A DNA stretch of 64,000 bases from Draconibacterium mangrovi. Its GTDB lineage: Bacteria; Bacteroidota; Bacteroidia; Bacteroidales; Prolixibacteraceae. The stretch spans positions 285,125-349,124 of the forward strand of contig NZ_JAAAGB010000006.1 in NCBI RefSeq assembly GCF_010586825.1. Reading direction: 5' to 3'. Shown here in pieces: positions 15,858 through 24,989 of this stretch. The notes under the pieces are model-generated. The model made no database searches. It saw nothing but the letters and a program-made list of their open reading frames with translations, and was not told where the DNA came from. Every line of letters starts with the position of its first letter. Position 1 is the first letter of the stretch. The position numbers and the translations under genes were made by a program.

Positions 15858-18854
15858 ATGCAAAACAAAGGTGCAATTTTAACATTTGCAATTCTGTTGG
15901 CAGCGGTATGTTTTTACCAACTATCATTTACCTGGGTATCGAACAAGGTAAAAGATGATGCCATTGAATATGCACAAGGTGATGAAATGAAAGAGTTTCA
16001 ATACCTTGATTCAATGAAAAGTGAAGTGGTTTACAACTTCCTTGGATTGAAAAAATTTACGTACAAAGATGTTCAGGAGCTGGAAATAAACCTGGGTCTT
16101 GACCTTAAAGGTGGTATGAACGTAACACTTCAGGTTGAAGTGCAGGATATCATCCGTGCGATGTCGAATTACAGCGATGATGAAACATTCAACGCCGCTT
16201 TGGCACTGGCAACGAAAAACCAGCAAAACAGTACAAAAGACTACGTAACACTGTTTGGCGAGGCTTTCGAAGAAATTGATCCGAATGCTCGACTGGCTTC
16301 AGTTTTCAATACTTTGGAACTTCGCGATCAGGTAAACTTTAACACCAGCAACGCTGATGTATTAAAAATAATCAAAGAGCAAACTGAGGCTGCTATCGCC
16401 AATGCTTTTAATATCATCCGTACGCGTATCGACCGTTTTGGTGTAGCGCAACCAAATATTCAAAACCTGCAAACAAGCGGTAGAATTTTGGTTGAATTAC
16501 CGGGTGTAAAAGATCAGAACCGTGTGCGTAGCCTGTTGCAGGGAACTGCAAACCTTGAGTTCTGGGAAACTTACGAAAACCAGGAAGTTTATCAATACAT
16601 GCTTCAAGCCAACGAGCGCATTAAAGAAATGCAAGTGCTTGAATCAGAAAAAAGCGGCAAAGAAGCTACTGCTGATACAACAACAGAAACTACTGCTGAC
16701 GACACTGAAGAGAACTCTTTACTTTCGGAACTGGAAGCCGGTGCAGCCGGTGACACAACAGCAACACCTGATAACTTATCCGCTTTTAAAGAGCAGTATC
16801 CACTGTTTGCTATTTTGAATCCAAGTACCGATCAAAATGGTCAGCTATACGGTGGCCCGATTGTAGGTATTGCACATGCAAAAGATACAGCACAGATTAA
16901 TACATATCTTCATAATGCACAAATCAAAAGTGTATTCCCACGCGATATGATATTTGCGTGGACAGCCAAGTCGATGGATGAAGCTGGTAATTTTTACCGT
17001 TTAATTGCATTAAAAGTTACTACCCGCGACGGAAAAGCACCTCTTGATGGTGGTGTAATTACCGATGCTCGTCAGGACTTCGACCAATTTGGTTCAAACC
17101 CTGAAGTAGCAATGCAAATGAATGCTGAAGGTGCAAAAGTTTGGCAACGTATGACCAAAGAAAACGTTGGTAAATCAATTGCAATTGTTCTTGATGGTTA
17201 TGTTCGTTCATTCCCAAATGTAAATGGCGAGATTCCAGGAGGTCGTTCAAGCATCAGCGGTTTGGAAAGTATTGAAGAGGCACAAGACCTTGCAAACGTA
17301 CTGAAGTCGGGTAAAATGCCGGCTCCTGCACGTATCATTCAGGAAGACATTGTTGGTCCTTCACTGGGTCAGAAAGCAATTAACAGCGGTTTACTTTCAT
17401 TTGTAATCGCTTTTGCGCTAGTGCTTGTTTACATGTTGTTCTTCTACAGTAAAAATGCAGGTTTGGCTGCAAACGTCGCACTGGTTGCCAACATGTTCTT
17501 TATTTTCGGTATTCTTGCTTCGTTAGGTGCAGTACTAACACTGCCTGGTATTGCAGGTATTGTACTTACAATCGGTATGTCGGTTGATGCTAACGTGCTG
17601 ATTTACGAACGTATTCAGGAAGAAATGCGCGCCGGTAAAGGTGTGAAACTGGCCATTGCCGATGGTTATAAAAATGCTTACTCAGCAATTATCGACGGTC
17701 AGGTTACTACATTATTAACCGGTATCGTACTTTACCTGTTTGGTTCAGGTCCGATCAAAGGTTTTGCTACAACGCTGATCATTGGTATTCTTACCTCACT
17801 GTTCTCTGCAATTTTCTTAACCCGTTTGATTTTCGAATGGCAATTGAAAAAAGGTGGCCGCATCTTGTTTGCTTCTACAGCAACAGAAGGTTGGTTGCGT
17901 AACATGAAAATTAAATTCCTCGAGAAAAGAAAAATGTTCTACGTTATTTCAGGCGTATTCATTGTTCTCTCAATTGGTTCGTTCTTTGTTCGCGGCTTGA
18001 ATTACGGTATCGACTTTAAAGGTGGTCGTTCGTACATCATCGAATTCCAGAAAGATGTTGAAGTAGGAGAAGTTCGTGCAGCACTGGCCGATGTGTTCGG
18101 AACAGCGCCGGAAGTAAAAACTTCAGGGGAAGACATTAAAATTACTACCGACTATAAAATTGACGACCATAGCGAAAACATCGATAACGAAGTTGAAGCG
18201 TTGTTAATGAAAGGTTTGCAGGATGCCGACCTGATCGACAAAACAGTATCTCTTGAAGAATTTACTCAGGATTATCAGCAGAGTTCGCAAAAAGTTGGTC
18301 CTACTATTTCAGATGATATCCGTAAGGATGCAGCTATTGCAATCGCTTTCTCGCTGATCATTATCTTCCTTTATATTCTGGTTCGTTTCCGCGACTGGCA
18401 ATATGGTTTGGGAGCAGTTGCTGCATTGGCACACGACTCGTTAATTGTATTGGGTATCTTCTCATTACTATCAGGAGTACTGCCATTCTCCCTGGAGATC
18501 GACCAGGCGTTTATCGCGGCTATTCTTACCGTGGTGGGTTATTCGATTAACGACACCGTGGTTGTATTCGACCGTATCAGGGAATATCTGGGCTTGCACC
18601 CAAAACGCGACATTGTTGAAAACGTAGATGATGCACTGAACAGCACACTGCGTCGTACCTTTAGTACATCGCTGTCAACTTTTGTGGTATTGTTAGCTAT
18701 CTTCTTATTCGGAGGAGCTACCATTCGCGGCTTTACGTTTGCCTTGTTGGTGGGTGTGGTTGTAGGTACCTACTCGTCGATATTTATTGCAACACCAATT
18801 GCTTACGATACACGTAACCGTGTAGCCAAAGTAGTTGCAAAACGTAAAAAATAA
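15858..18854 (+). CDS. secDF: Protein translocase SecDF fusion
   Basis: A 998-residue fusion of SecD and SecF, the proton-driven accessory of the Sec translocon that pulls preproteins across the inner membrane. The SecD half has TM1 (about residues 5-25), the diagnostic LDLKGG (81-86), a long periplasmic domain with an acidic low-complexity insert (about residues 260-310), and the cluster of membrane segments around GIAGIVLTIGMSVDANVLIYERIQEE. The SecF half restarts with a membrane segment and YGIDFKGG (about residue 716), then five membrane segments with SINDTVVVFDRIRE. Fusion is common in Bacteroidota. A terminator follows at 18903. Confidence 0.97.
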   Translation: MQNKGAILTFAILLAAVCFYQLSFTWVSNKVKDDAIEYAQGDEMKEFQYLDSMKSEVVYNFLGLKKFTYKDVQELEINLGLDLKGGMNVTLQVEVQDIIRAMSNYSDDETFNAALALATKNQQNSTKDYVTLFGEAFEEIDPNARLASVFNTLELRDQVNFNTSNADVLKIIKEQTEAAIANAFNIIRTRIDRFGVAQPNIQNLQTSGRILVELPGVKDQNRVRSLLQGTANLEFWETYENQEVYQYMLQANERIKEMQVLESEKSGKEATADTTTETTADDTEENSLLSELEAGAAGDTTATPDNLSAFKEQYPLFAILNPSTDQNGQLYGGPIVGIAHAKDTAQINTYLHNAQIKSVFPRDMIFAWTAKSMDEAGNFYRLIALKVTTRDGKAPLDGGVITDARQDFDQFGSNPEVAMQMNAEGAKVWQRMTKENVGKSIAIVLDGYVRSFPNVNGEIPGGRSSISGLESIEEAQDLANVLKSGKMPAPARIIQEDIVGPSLGQKAINSGLLSFVIAFALVLVYMLFFYSKNAGLAANVALVANMFFIFGILASLGAVLTLPGIAGIVLTIGMSVDANVLIYERIQEEMRAGKGVKLAIADGYKNAYSAIIDGQVTTLLTGIVLYLFGSGPIKGFATTLIIGILTSLFSAIFLTRLIFEWQLKKGGRILFASTATEGWLRNMKIKFLEKRKMFYVISGVFIVLSIGSFFVRGLNYGIDFKGGRSYIIEFQKDVEVGEVRAALADVFGTAPEVKTSGEDIKITTDYKIDDHSENIDNEVEALLMKGLQDADLIDKTVSLEEFTQDYQQSSQKVGPTISDDIRKDAAIAIAFSLIIIFLYILVRFRDWQYGLGAVAALAHDSLIVLGIFSLLSGVLPFSLEIDQAFIAAILTVVGYSINDTVVVFDRIREYLGLHPKRDIVENVDDALNSTLRRTFSTSLSTFVVLLAIFLFGGATIRGFTFALLVGVVVGTYSSIFIATPIAYDTRNRVAKVVAKRKK

Positions 18855-18902
18855 TTTGAAGATCGAAGTCAGAAGTCGGAAGACGGAAGACTAAATTTAT
18901 AC

Positions 18903-18942
18903 AAAGGATGTCATCGCTTAATTGGGGTGACATCCTTTTTTT
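18903..18942 (+). terminator. Rho-independent terminator of secDF
   Basis: AAAGGATGTCA pairs with TGACATCCTTT across a loop of about 14 nt and is followed by a T-run, about 50 bp after the secDF stop. Confidence 0.85.
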
Positions 18943-19030
18943 GTGATTAATGTGTGAGTTTATTTCATTAAAAGCGATTAAACGAGCAAAAAAAGTGTTT
19001 ATCACTGTCGTTTTGTAAAATCTCTCCGGT

Positions 19031-19190
19031 GATAACCGACACTTCGTATCGGAGAACATACTTTTTATGGGTGATAAGACCCTTTGGGCAAGTGATAAGG
19101 CATCTTTTACGGTTGATAAGCCTTTTCTGGCAGGAGATAAGAGCCGGGAGCCGGGTGATAATTGGCTAAAATGTAGTGATAACAGGAAAA
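19031..19190. repeat. Degenerate tandem array, exact 21-bp period (array B)
   Basis: A GTGATAAG-like core starts every 21 bp: gataa (or gagaa, gata, gat) at 19031, 19052, 19073, 19094, 19115, 19136, 19157 and 19178. The intervening 13-16 bp are variable. It lies in the spacer between the secDF terminator and tatA. The core has no similarity to array A, but the period is identical. The minus-strand frame through it gives Leu-Ser-Pro heptads and is not considered a gene. Confidence 0.88.
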
Positions 19191-19335
19191 TGCGGATGTA
19201 ATGTTTACATTCTGTAAAGCCATTCATCGGTTTCTGATATGATCTCTGATTGGCTTCAGGTTAGTACATGTCCGATCATCATTTAAACTTGTTAAACTAT
19301 CTTCCGTCATCGGTCTTCTGACTTCCAACTTTTTA

Positions 19336-19343
19336 TATATTTG
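19336..19343 (+). promoter_or_regulatory. Putative -7 element upstream of tatA
   Basis: TATATTTG fits TAnnTTTG and lies 21 bp before the chosen ATG of tatA. A clear -33 TTG was not located. Confidence 0.4.
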
Positions 19344-19363
19344 TGGTCTAAATCAATTTGACG

Positions 19364-19630
19364 ATGCAGTATTTATTATTTATAAGTGGTGGCGAGATAG
19401 TTTTGGTGATGCTGTTGGCATTGTTGTTTTTCGGGTCGAAAGCGATACCTGATATTGCCAAAACACTGGGGAAGGGAATGCGTGAGTTTAAGAAAGCCAC
19501 AAACGAAATAAAACGCGAACTCGACAACCATACTTCTGATATTCAAAAAGATATTAAAGATGTTACTTCAACCGTAACAAAAGATACCAACGACATTAAA
19601 AAAGGTATCACCGATAAGTTGAAGGACTAA
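19364..19630 (+). CDS. tatA: Twin-arginine translocase subunit TatA/E
   Basis: An 88-residue protein from the ATG at 19364; an in-frame TTG at 19358 would add two residues and is less likely. It has a short N-terminal membrane helix with the Gly-Gly-Glu start (SGGEIVLVMLLALLFFGSKAIPDI), then an amphipathic helix (LGKGMREFKKATNEIK) and a charged tail, which is the TatA/TatE layout. It should assemble the pore for folded Tat substrates together with TatC (32146-32994). A likely client here is the aldo/keto reductase at 61119 with its TRRNFIK signal. It is 12 bp before the antiporter gene. Confidence 0.88.
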   Translation: MQYLLFISGGEIVLVMLLALLFFGSKAIPDIAKTLGKGMREFKKATNEIKRELDNHTSDIQKDIKDVTSTVTKDTNDIKKGITDKLKD

Positions 19631-19642
19631 TTCCAAAAATTA

Positions 19643-20698
19643 ATGTTATTGATTCTACCCTATATTTTGGCTTTGCTGGCTAGCTTCGTTTTGTTGGCCC
19701 GCATTGTCGATTTGTTTTTTATATCGTCTTTGGATAAAATTTCGAAAGACCTGCGTTTATCGGACGATGCCGCCGGAGCTACTTTAATGGCCGTTGGGTC
19801 GAGCGCTCCCGAGTTATTCGTGGCTTTGTTTGCCGTTATAAAACCCGGCGAACACCAGGCAATTGGTATCGGTAGCATTGTGGGTAGTGCCATTTTTAAC
19901 CTGCTGGTAATTGTTGGTGCTGCGGTGTATGTAAAAAAGACAAAGCTCACCTGGCAGCCTATGGTTCGCGATTTGTTTTTTTATTCGCTATCGGTAGTAT
20001 TACTGGTATGGTTTATCTGGGATGGTCGGTTAACATTAAACGAAACCATAATCTTTTTAGGTGTTTACGTTTTATATGTTGTAGCGGTTATTTACTGGAG
20101 AAAGTGGTTGCCATACAACGATATGGAAGCTACTGAACTGGAAGATACGCATGGCGAGCACAGTAAGATCAGCCGACCGGTGGATCAACTTTTACGTTTT
20201 ATTTTCCCGAACGAAAAACATTACTACCGCGTTTTTATTCTTTCAATAGTTTTAATTGCTGCCCTGAGTTATGTTTTGGTAGAAGTTGCGGTTGCTTCGG
20301 CGCATATTCTTAACATCCCTGAAGCAATTATTGCATTAACGGTACTCGCTGTCGGAACCTCAATTCCTGATTTGTTTTCATCGGTTATTGTGGCTCGTCA
20401 GGGAAGAGGAGATATGGCTGTTAGTAACGCTATAGGATCAAATATTTTTGATATTCTGGTTGGATTGGGATTACCATTTCTTCTTGTAATGATTTTTTCA
20501 GGAGGAGTAATCGAATCGGGAGGCGATGTATTTAGCTCAACCCTGATTTTGTCGGGATCAGTCGTCTTGCTGATGCTTCTTTTATTGGTAAAAAAATGGA
20601 ATGCAGGGAAGTTTACCGGAATAGTGTTGATCGCTGCTTATGTATTATATGTGCTCAATGAAATACTAAAACTTTACGGATTAGGTTTTATCCTATAA
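19643..20698 (+). CDS. Calcium/sodium antiporter (CaCA family, YrbG-like)
   Basis: A 351-residue polytopic membrane protein with the two inverted alpha-repeats of cation/Ca exchangers. Repeat 1 contains VGSSAPELFVALFAV and GIGSIVGSAIFNLLVIVG; repeat 2 contains VGTSIPDLFSSVIVARQG and NAIGSNIFDILVGLGLP. The two halves are joined by a charged loop (about residues 160-190). It exchanges Na or H for Ca across the inner membrane. It starts 12 bp after tatA and ends 9 bp before lolD, so the three may be one transcript, although their functions are unrelated. Confidence 0.9.
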   Translation: MLLILPYILALLASFVLLARIVDLFFISSLDKISKDLRLSDDAAGATLMAVGSSAPELFVALFAVIKPGEHQAIGIGSIVGSAIFNLLVIVGAAVYVKKTKLTWQPMVRDLFFYSLSVVLLVWFIWDGRLTLNETIIFLGVYVLYVVAVIYWRKWLPYNDMEATELEDTHGEHSKISRPVDQLLRFIFPNEKHYYRVFILSIVLIAALSYVLVEVAVASAHILNIPEAIIALTVLAVGTSIPDLFSSVIVARQGRGDMAVSNAIGSNIFDILVGLGLPFLLVMIFSGGVIESGGDVFSSTLILSGSVVLLMLLLLVKKWNAGKFTGIVLIAAYVLYVLNEILKLYGLGFIL

Positions 20699-20707
20699 AT
20701 AATTGCA

Positions 20708-21358
20708 TTGATAAGAGCTGAAAACATAACAAAATCGTTCGGAGCACTTGAGGTGCTGAAGGGAATTGACCTGGATATTCCAAAAGGGAAACTGTATTCT
20801 ATTGTTGGAGCCAGCGGGGCAGGGAAAACCACTTTACTGCAAATTCTCGGGACACTGAGTAAACCTGATAGCGGAGATCTGTTTTTTAACGACACAAAAA
20901 TTTCAGATCTCAGCGATAATAAGCTGGCAGAATTTCGGAACCGCGAAATTGGTTTTGTATTTCAGTTTCATCATTTGCTGCCCGAGTTTACAGCCTTGGA
21001 AAATGTTTGTATTCCTGCCTTTATTGCAAAAACACCAAAAGCAAAAGCCGAAGCCCGCGCAATAAAACTGATCGATTATTTGGGACTGGCCGATCGTATG
21101 ACACATAAACCATCTGAATTGTCGGGTGGCGAAAAACAACGGGTGGCGATGGCTCGTGCGCTAATAAACAGCCCGTCGGTGGTGATGGCCGATGAACCAT
21201 CGGGAAACCTCGATTCCACCAACCGCGACGAATTGCACGACCTGCTTTTTAAATTACGCGACGATTTGGGGCAAACTTTTATTATTGTTACGCACGATGA
21301 TCATTTTGCCGAACAATCCGACCGGATCATCCACATCAAAGACGGAATTATCGAGTGA
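20708..21358 (+). CDS. lolD: LolD-type ABC transporter ATP-binding protein
   Basis: A 216-residue ATPase with Walker [10 protein letters not shown], signature [15 protein letters not shown], Walker [13 protein letters not shown] and switch HDDH. The short length and the SGNLD block are typical of LolD, which energises release of outer-membrane lipoproteins by LolCE. The start is a TTG at 20708, since the conserved [12 protein letters not shown] begins there and no ATG precedes it. No permease is adjacent, as is common for lolD in Bacteroidota, so LolD rather than another MacB-like ATPase is an inference. Confidence 0.85.
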   Translation: MIRAENITKSFGALEVLKGIDLDIPKGKLYSIVGASGAGKTTLLQILGTLSKPDSGDLFFNDTKISDLSDNKLAEFRNREIGFVFQFHHLLPEFTALENVCIPAFIAKTPKAKAEARAIKLIDYLGLADRMTHKPSELSGGEKQRVAMARALINSPSVVMADEPSGNLDSTNRDELHDLLFKLRDDLGQTFIIVTHDDHFAEQSDRIIHIKDGIIE

Positions 21359-21481
21359 AAAAAGTCGCCAGTGAGCAGTCGCAGTATCCAGTTGAGCGAA
21401 GCGAATTGAAAATCGGCCACAGCCAAATCCCGACCGAAAGCGTCGGGGGATCCAGTATCAATCTTCTCATAAAATTGAAGA

Positions 21482-22249
21482 ATGGAGAAAATAGCTGATC
21501 TAAAAGATTTCCTCGACGAAAAAGTTGAAAAGTACAATCAACCCGAATTTATTGAAACCGACCCGATTCAGGTTCCCAAGCAGTTTGCCGAAAAAGAAAA
21601 TATTGAGGTTGCCGGTTTTCTGGCAGCAACCATTGCCTGGGGAAACCGGGCGGCTATTATAAAAAATGCCTTGCGTTTAATGGCTTTGCTCGAGAATCAA
21701 CCACACGACTTTGTGTTAAACGCCTCGGAAAAGGAGCTTGAACGGCTGCAAAAATTTGTACACCGCACTTTTAATGGCGACGATTGTATTTATTTTATTC
21801 GATCATTACGAAATATATACAAAAATTACGGGGGCTTACAAACGGTTTTCGAAGACGGTTATAAAAACGAACAATCTGTAAAAGCGGCCTTGGCACGCTT
21901 CCATTCTGTATTTTTCGAAACGGAAGGCGAACGAACACGCAAACATATTTCGAATGTTACCAAAGGGGCGTCGGCCAAACGCCTGAATATGTATTTGCGC
22001 TGGATGTGTCGTAACGATAAATCGGGAGTGGATTTTGGTTTATGGAAAGGAATTCCGCAATCGGCCTTGATGTTACCGCTTGATGTGCACACCGGAAATG
22101 TGGGACGTAAGCTAGGGCTGCTACAACGAAAATCCAACGACTGTAAAGCGGTGGAAGAAATTACCAGCACTTTGCGTGAATTCGATCCGGACGACCCGAT
22201 TAAATATGATTTTGCCTTGTTTGGATTGGGTGTTTTCGAAAAATTTTAA
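21482..22249 (+). CDS. TIGR02757 family protein
   Basis: A 255-residue protein matching the TIGR02757 (DUF2400) family: residues 1-60 contain the conserved GFLAATIAWGNRAAIIKNA block, the middle has NRxAFK-like helical segments, and the C-terminal third has RWMCRNDKSGVDFGLW and LDVHTGNVGRKLGLL. The HVHTGN-like segment and helical content recall helix-hairpin-helix DNA glycosylase folds, but I know of no assigned activity. It is 123 bp after lolD, with a spacer carrying a CCCGAC/GTCGGG hairpin at 21429-21447. Confidence 0.85.
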   Translation: MEKIADLKDFLDEKVEKYNQPEFIETDPIQVPKQFAEKENIEVAGFLAATIAWGNRAAIIKNALRLMALLENQPHDFVLNASEKELERLQKFVHRTFNGDDCIYFIRSLRNIYKNYGGLQTVFEDGYKNEQSVKAALARFHSVFFETEGERTRKHISNVTKGASAKRLNMYLRWMCRNDKSGVDFGLWKGIPQSALMLPLDVHTGNVGRKLGLLQRKSNDCKAVEEITSTLREFDPDDPIKYDFALFGLGVFEKF

Positions 22250-22382
22250 CCTTTGTATCTTTATTACACAGAGAACTCGAAGGAGGCTCAGAGATTCACA
22301 AAGTAAAATAAACTTTGTGGTTCTTTGTGTGGTCTTGGTGAATCTTTGTGTAACTTTATTTTTTCACCAAAACACGAAGGAG

Positions 22383-22754
22383 ATGGATACAAATGAATTA
22401 TCTAGTTTAATTATTGGTAAAGCTATTGAAGTTCATAAGGCACTTGGTCCGGGCCTCCTGGAGTCCACTTACAAGGAATGTCTTTCTTATGAGTTGACAG
22501 CATTAGGTTTGAATGTTGAGAAGGAAAAGCCACTACCTATTATTTATAAAGATATAAAACTAGATCATGGTTATCGGATCGATCTGTTAGTAGAAAACAA
22601 AATTGTAATTGAGCTAAAAGCAGTTGAAACATTTACAGATGTTCATTTTGCACAGGTACTTACCTATTTGAAGGTTGGGGATTTTAAGCTAGGATTGTTG
22701 TTGAATTTTAATGTGCTGCGGTTAAAAGATGGCATTAAGCGATTTATAATGTAA
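22383..22754 (+). CDS. GxxExxY family protein
   Basis: A 123-residue protein. The open frame extends upstream, but the ATG at 22383 gives the family's usual N-terminus (MDTNELSSLIIGKAIEVHKA) and follows a purine-rich acgaaggag. The signature GPGLLESTYKECLSYEL contains G..E..Y, and RIDLLVENKIVIELKA matches the acidic-Lys core shared with restriction-endonuclease-like folds. The family's role is unknown and it is often found in multiple dispersed copies. Its stop overlaps the next start by 1 nt (TAATG). Confidence 0.88.
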   Translation: MDTNELSSLIIGKAIEVHKALGPGLLESTYKECLSYELTALGLNVEKEKPLPIIYKDIKLDHGYRIDLLVENKIVIELKAVETFTDVHFAQVLTYLKVGDFKLGLLLNFNVLRLKDGIKRFIM

Positions 22755-23467
22755 TGGGCAGAAACAATTATTTCCAGTTCAAACAATTCCGTATCGAACA
22801 ACAACGTTCGGCAATGAAGGTGGGGATCGATGGGATTCTGCTGGGTGCGTGGGCCAATGTTCGCAGTTGCAGTACTATTCTTGATATTGGTACCGGAACC
22901 GGATTAATTGCCCTGATGCTGGCACAGCGCTCGCAAGCCCAAATCACTGCCATCGAAATTGAAAAAAATGCTGCCGAAGAAGCTGCTGAAAATGTGGCTG
23001 CATCGCCCTGGAAAGATAGGGTAGAAGTAGCGAATGTTTCGTTACAAAAGTTTGCAGCCGAAACTGCTCAGCAATTCGATTTAATTGTATCAAATCCTCC
23101 TTTTTTCCAGAATGTGTTAAAAGCTGGTAACGAAAGCCGTTCGCTGGCACGGCATACCGATAGTTTATCTTACGAAACGCTATTACAGTGTACTTCGCAG
23201 TTGTTATCGGACGAGGGGCGATGTGCATTTATCTTGCCCGAACCGGCAGTAAAGGAAATAGAAAAGTTGGCACAGCAACACCATCTCTATTTAAAGCGAA
23301 TTACAATGATAGCTCCCAATGAGAATAAACCGGCGAACCGGGTTTTAATGGAGATGAGTAAGAAGGAAACAGCGACCGTAACCGAGCACCTTACAATTTA
23401 TAATAATGACGGATCGTGGAACGAAAAATTTAAAATGTTAACGCGCGATTATTACCTGAACTTCTAA
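22754..23467 (+). CDS. trmN6: tRNA1(Val) adenine-37 N6-methyltransferase
   Basis: A 237-residue SAM-dependent methyltransferase. Motif I is LDIGTGTGLIALMLAQR, motif II the acidic AIEIEKNAAEEA, and the catalytic motif IV is VSNPPFF, the NPPF/Y signature of N6-adenine methyltransferases. The opening FQFKQFRIEQQRSAMKVGIDGILLGAW is typical of YfiC/TrmN6, which modifies A37 of tRNA1(Val). It is translationally coupled to the preceding gene by a 1-nt overlap, and its 3' end overlaps the converging flavodoxin gene by 4 nt. Confidence 0.9.
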   Translation: MGRNNYFQFKQFRIEQQRSAMKVGIDGILLGAWANVRSCSTILDIGTGTGLIALMLAQRSQAQITAIEIEKNAAEEAAENVAASPWKDRVEVANVSLQKFAAETAQQFDLIVSNPPFFQNVLKAGNESRSLARHTDSLSYETLLQCTSQLLSDEGRCAFILPEPAVKEIEKLAQQHHLYLKRITMIAPNENKPANRVLMEMSKKETATVTEHLTIYNNDGSWNEKFKMLTRDYYLNF

Positions 23468-23967
23468 ACAAAAAACATAAAAGGATTAAAAATCTGGTTC
23501 ATTTGCTGCGAGAAACGTTTGATGGCATCGTGGTTAAGGTGCGAAACACTGTTTTCTACCTTCGACACTTTTTTTACGATAAGTTTCTGAAAGAAATTCA
23601 TTTTATTAAAATCGAACTCTCCGCCCAGGCATGCTGTTGCTTTGGCACTTAGTAACAACCCTTCGGGGAAAGCGTCGTGTAACTGAATTTCCGCTTTTTC
23701 GCCTTCCTCCATACAACAAATAAACAAGCCGAGTTCTTTGTTTTTCAGCGTTTCATAATGTTCGTTGCAAAACTCTTTAATTTTTTTCTGAATCTGGCCC
23801 GCATGAATGGAGCCGCCAACAATTATCCGGTCAAAGGAAGAAAGGTCATTAACCGCTTCTTTTTTTAGGTTAATCAATAAAACTTCGCCTCCCAAAAACT
23901 GTTTTAGTTCGGTAGCTGTTTTTTCGGTACATCCATGTGTGGTGCAGTAGGTGATTAATGTTTTCAT
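23464..23967 (-). CDS. Flavodoxin-domain protein (HemG-like)
   Basis: A 167-residue protein when started at the ATG at 23967 (MKTLITYCTTHGCTEKTA); the longer frame to 24036 adds an unlikely leader. The TTHGCT loop corresponds to the FMN phosphate-binding loop of flavodoxins, and DRIIVGGSIHAGQIQKKIKEF is the second conserved block of the HemG/menaquinone-dependent protoporphyrinogen oxidase group. No haem genes adjoin, so an oxidase role is only possible. A perfect palindrome GTCCCGAT/ATCGGGAC lies just upstream at 24010-24027. Confidence 0.75.
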   Translation of the reverse strand: MKTLITYCTTHGCTEKTATELKQFLGGEVLLINLKKEAVNDLSSFDRIIVGGSIHAGQIQKKIKEFCNEHYETLKNKELGLFICCMEEGEKAEIQLHDAFPEGLLLSAKATACLGGEFDFNKMNFFQKLIVKKVSKVENSVSHLNHDAIKRFSQQMNQIFNPFMFFV

Positions 23968-24197
23968 TGGTTTCTTATTGTTTGTTTTCAATGGTATAAG
24001 ATTTGACTCGTCCCGATTAATCGGGACTCCTTTCATTTTTTCTGCTTACTTGGTTTTTAAGAAATTGAAATCGATATTCGAAAATTTCTATCCAAAATTA
24101 TGGCACACTATTGAACATTCGTGTTAATAATCGGTTAATTCTCTAAAACTATCGGTGAAATAGAATACCAAAAAGTCTTTAAATCAATAATTGCACA

Positions 24198-24205
24198 TAT
24201 TTTTG
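24198..24205 (+). promoter_or_regulatory. Putative -7 element upstream of the FNR-like gene
   Basis: TATTTTTG fits TAnnTTTG and sits 25 bp before the ATG at 24231. The -33 box is not clear. Confidence 0.4.
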
Positions 24206-24230
24206 TGTCGAAGAAAAAATTAGATACATC

Positions 24231-24911
24231 ATGACAATTGATATGAAACCAGAAGTACAGCTTGATACAAATTATTATAAGGTTGTTGGAATCAGGAAAT
24301 TAACAGAACACACTTTTGTGTTGTCTTTACCAAAAAGTCGCTTCGAATTTGTTGCCGGACAACATGTGTCCCTGTCGATTACAGGCGACTATCAAAGCCG
24401 CGAATACTCGATTTACAGTGCCGAAAAAGGGGAAAACCTGGAGGTGTTGGTAAAAGAAGTTGAAGGTGGTTACTTCTCACCAAAACTAAAGCACCTGAAA
24501 GTTGGCGACATGGTAGAAGTACACGGCCCTTTCGGAAAATTTGGTTTGGATGTGAAAAATAAAGATACACACAAGCATATTTTTATTGCCAGCGGAACAG
24601 GAATTGCACCGTTTCATAGCATGGTAAAAAGTAATCCGGGTTTGAATTACCAGTTAATTCACGGAGTTCGTTATGCCGAGGAAGGCTACGAGCAGGAAGA
24701 TTACAATAAAGAAAATTACACACTTTGCACATCGCGCGATAAAAGCGGCGATTTTAACGGCAGGGTGACCGATTACCTGAAAAAGACAGATTTTGATAAA
24801 AATACCTCCTTTTACCTGTGCGGAAACAGCGATATGATCTTCGACTCGATGGAGATTTTGAGCGACAAAGGATTTGGAAGAGAGAATATTACCGTTGAGG
24901 TATATTTTTAA
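24231..24911 (+). CDS. Ferredoxin-NADP reductase-like flavoprotein
   Basis: A 226-residue two-domain flavoreductase. The N-terminal FAD barrel has SREYSIYSAEKG (the RxYS FAD motif) and GYFSPKLKHLKVGDMVEVHGPFGKF. The C-terminal nucleotide-binding domain has IFIASGTGIAPFHSM, YLCGNSDMIFDSM, and a final aromatic (VEVYF) that stacks on the flavin. This is the FNR superfamily; it moves electrons between NAD(P)H and a ferredoxin, flavodoxin or haem partner. A flavodoxin-like gene is the divergent neighbour, which makes it a possible partner. Start at 24231 or the Met four codons later. Confidence 0.85.
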   Translation: MTIDMKPEVQLDTNYYKVVGIRKLTEHTFVLSLPKSRFEFVAGQHVSLSITGDYQSREYSIYSAEKGENLEVLVKEVEGGYFSPKLKHLKVGDMVEVHGPFGKFGLDVKNKDTHKHIFIASGTGIAPFHSMVKSNPGLNYQLIHGVRYAEEGYEQEDYNKENYTLCTSRDKSGDFNGRVTDYLKKTDFDKNTSFYLCGNSDMIFDSMEILSDKGFGRENITVEVYF

Positions 24912-24949
24912 GATAGAATTACTAAGAATAGTTTGAGAGAGTTTTTCAA

Positions 24950-24985
24950 GAAATGCCAGTCCTGTAAAGGGCTGGCATTCTTGTT
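24950..24985. terminator. Bidirectional terminator between convergent genes
   Basis: GAATGCCAGCCC-like arms (aatgccagtcc with gggctggcatt) pair around tgtaaa, with T-rich sequence on the plus side and A-rich sequence on the other. It lies between the stop at 24911 and the stop of upp at 24990. Confidence 0.75.
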
Positions 24986-24989
24986 TATT

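Noticed and set aside
18784..19227. 147-codon minus-strand frame with Leu-Ser-Pro repeats
   Set aside because: It reads through array B and into the 3' end of secDF on the opposite strand; this is an artefact of the 21-bp period.
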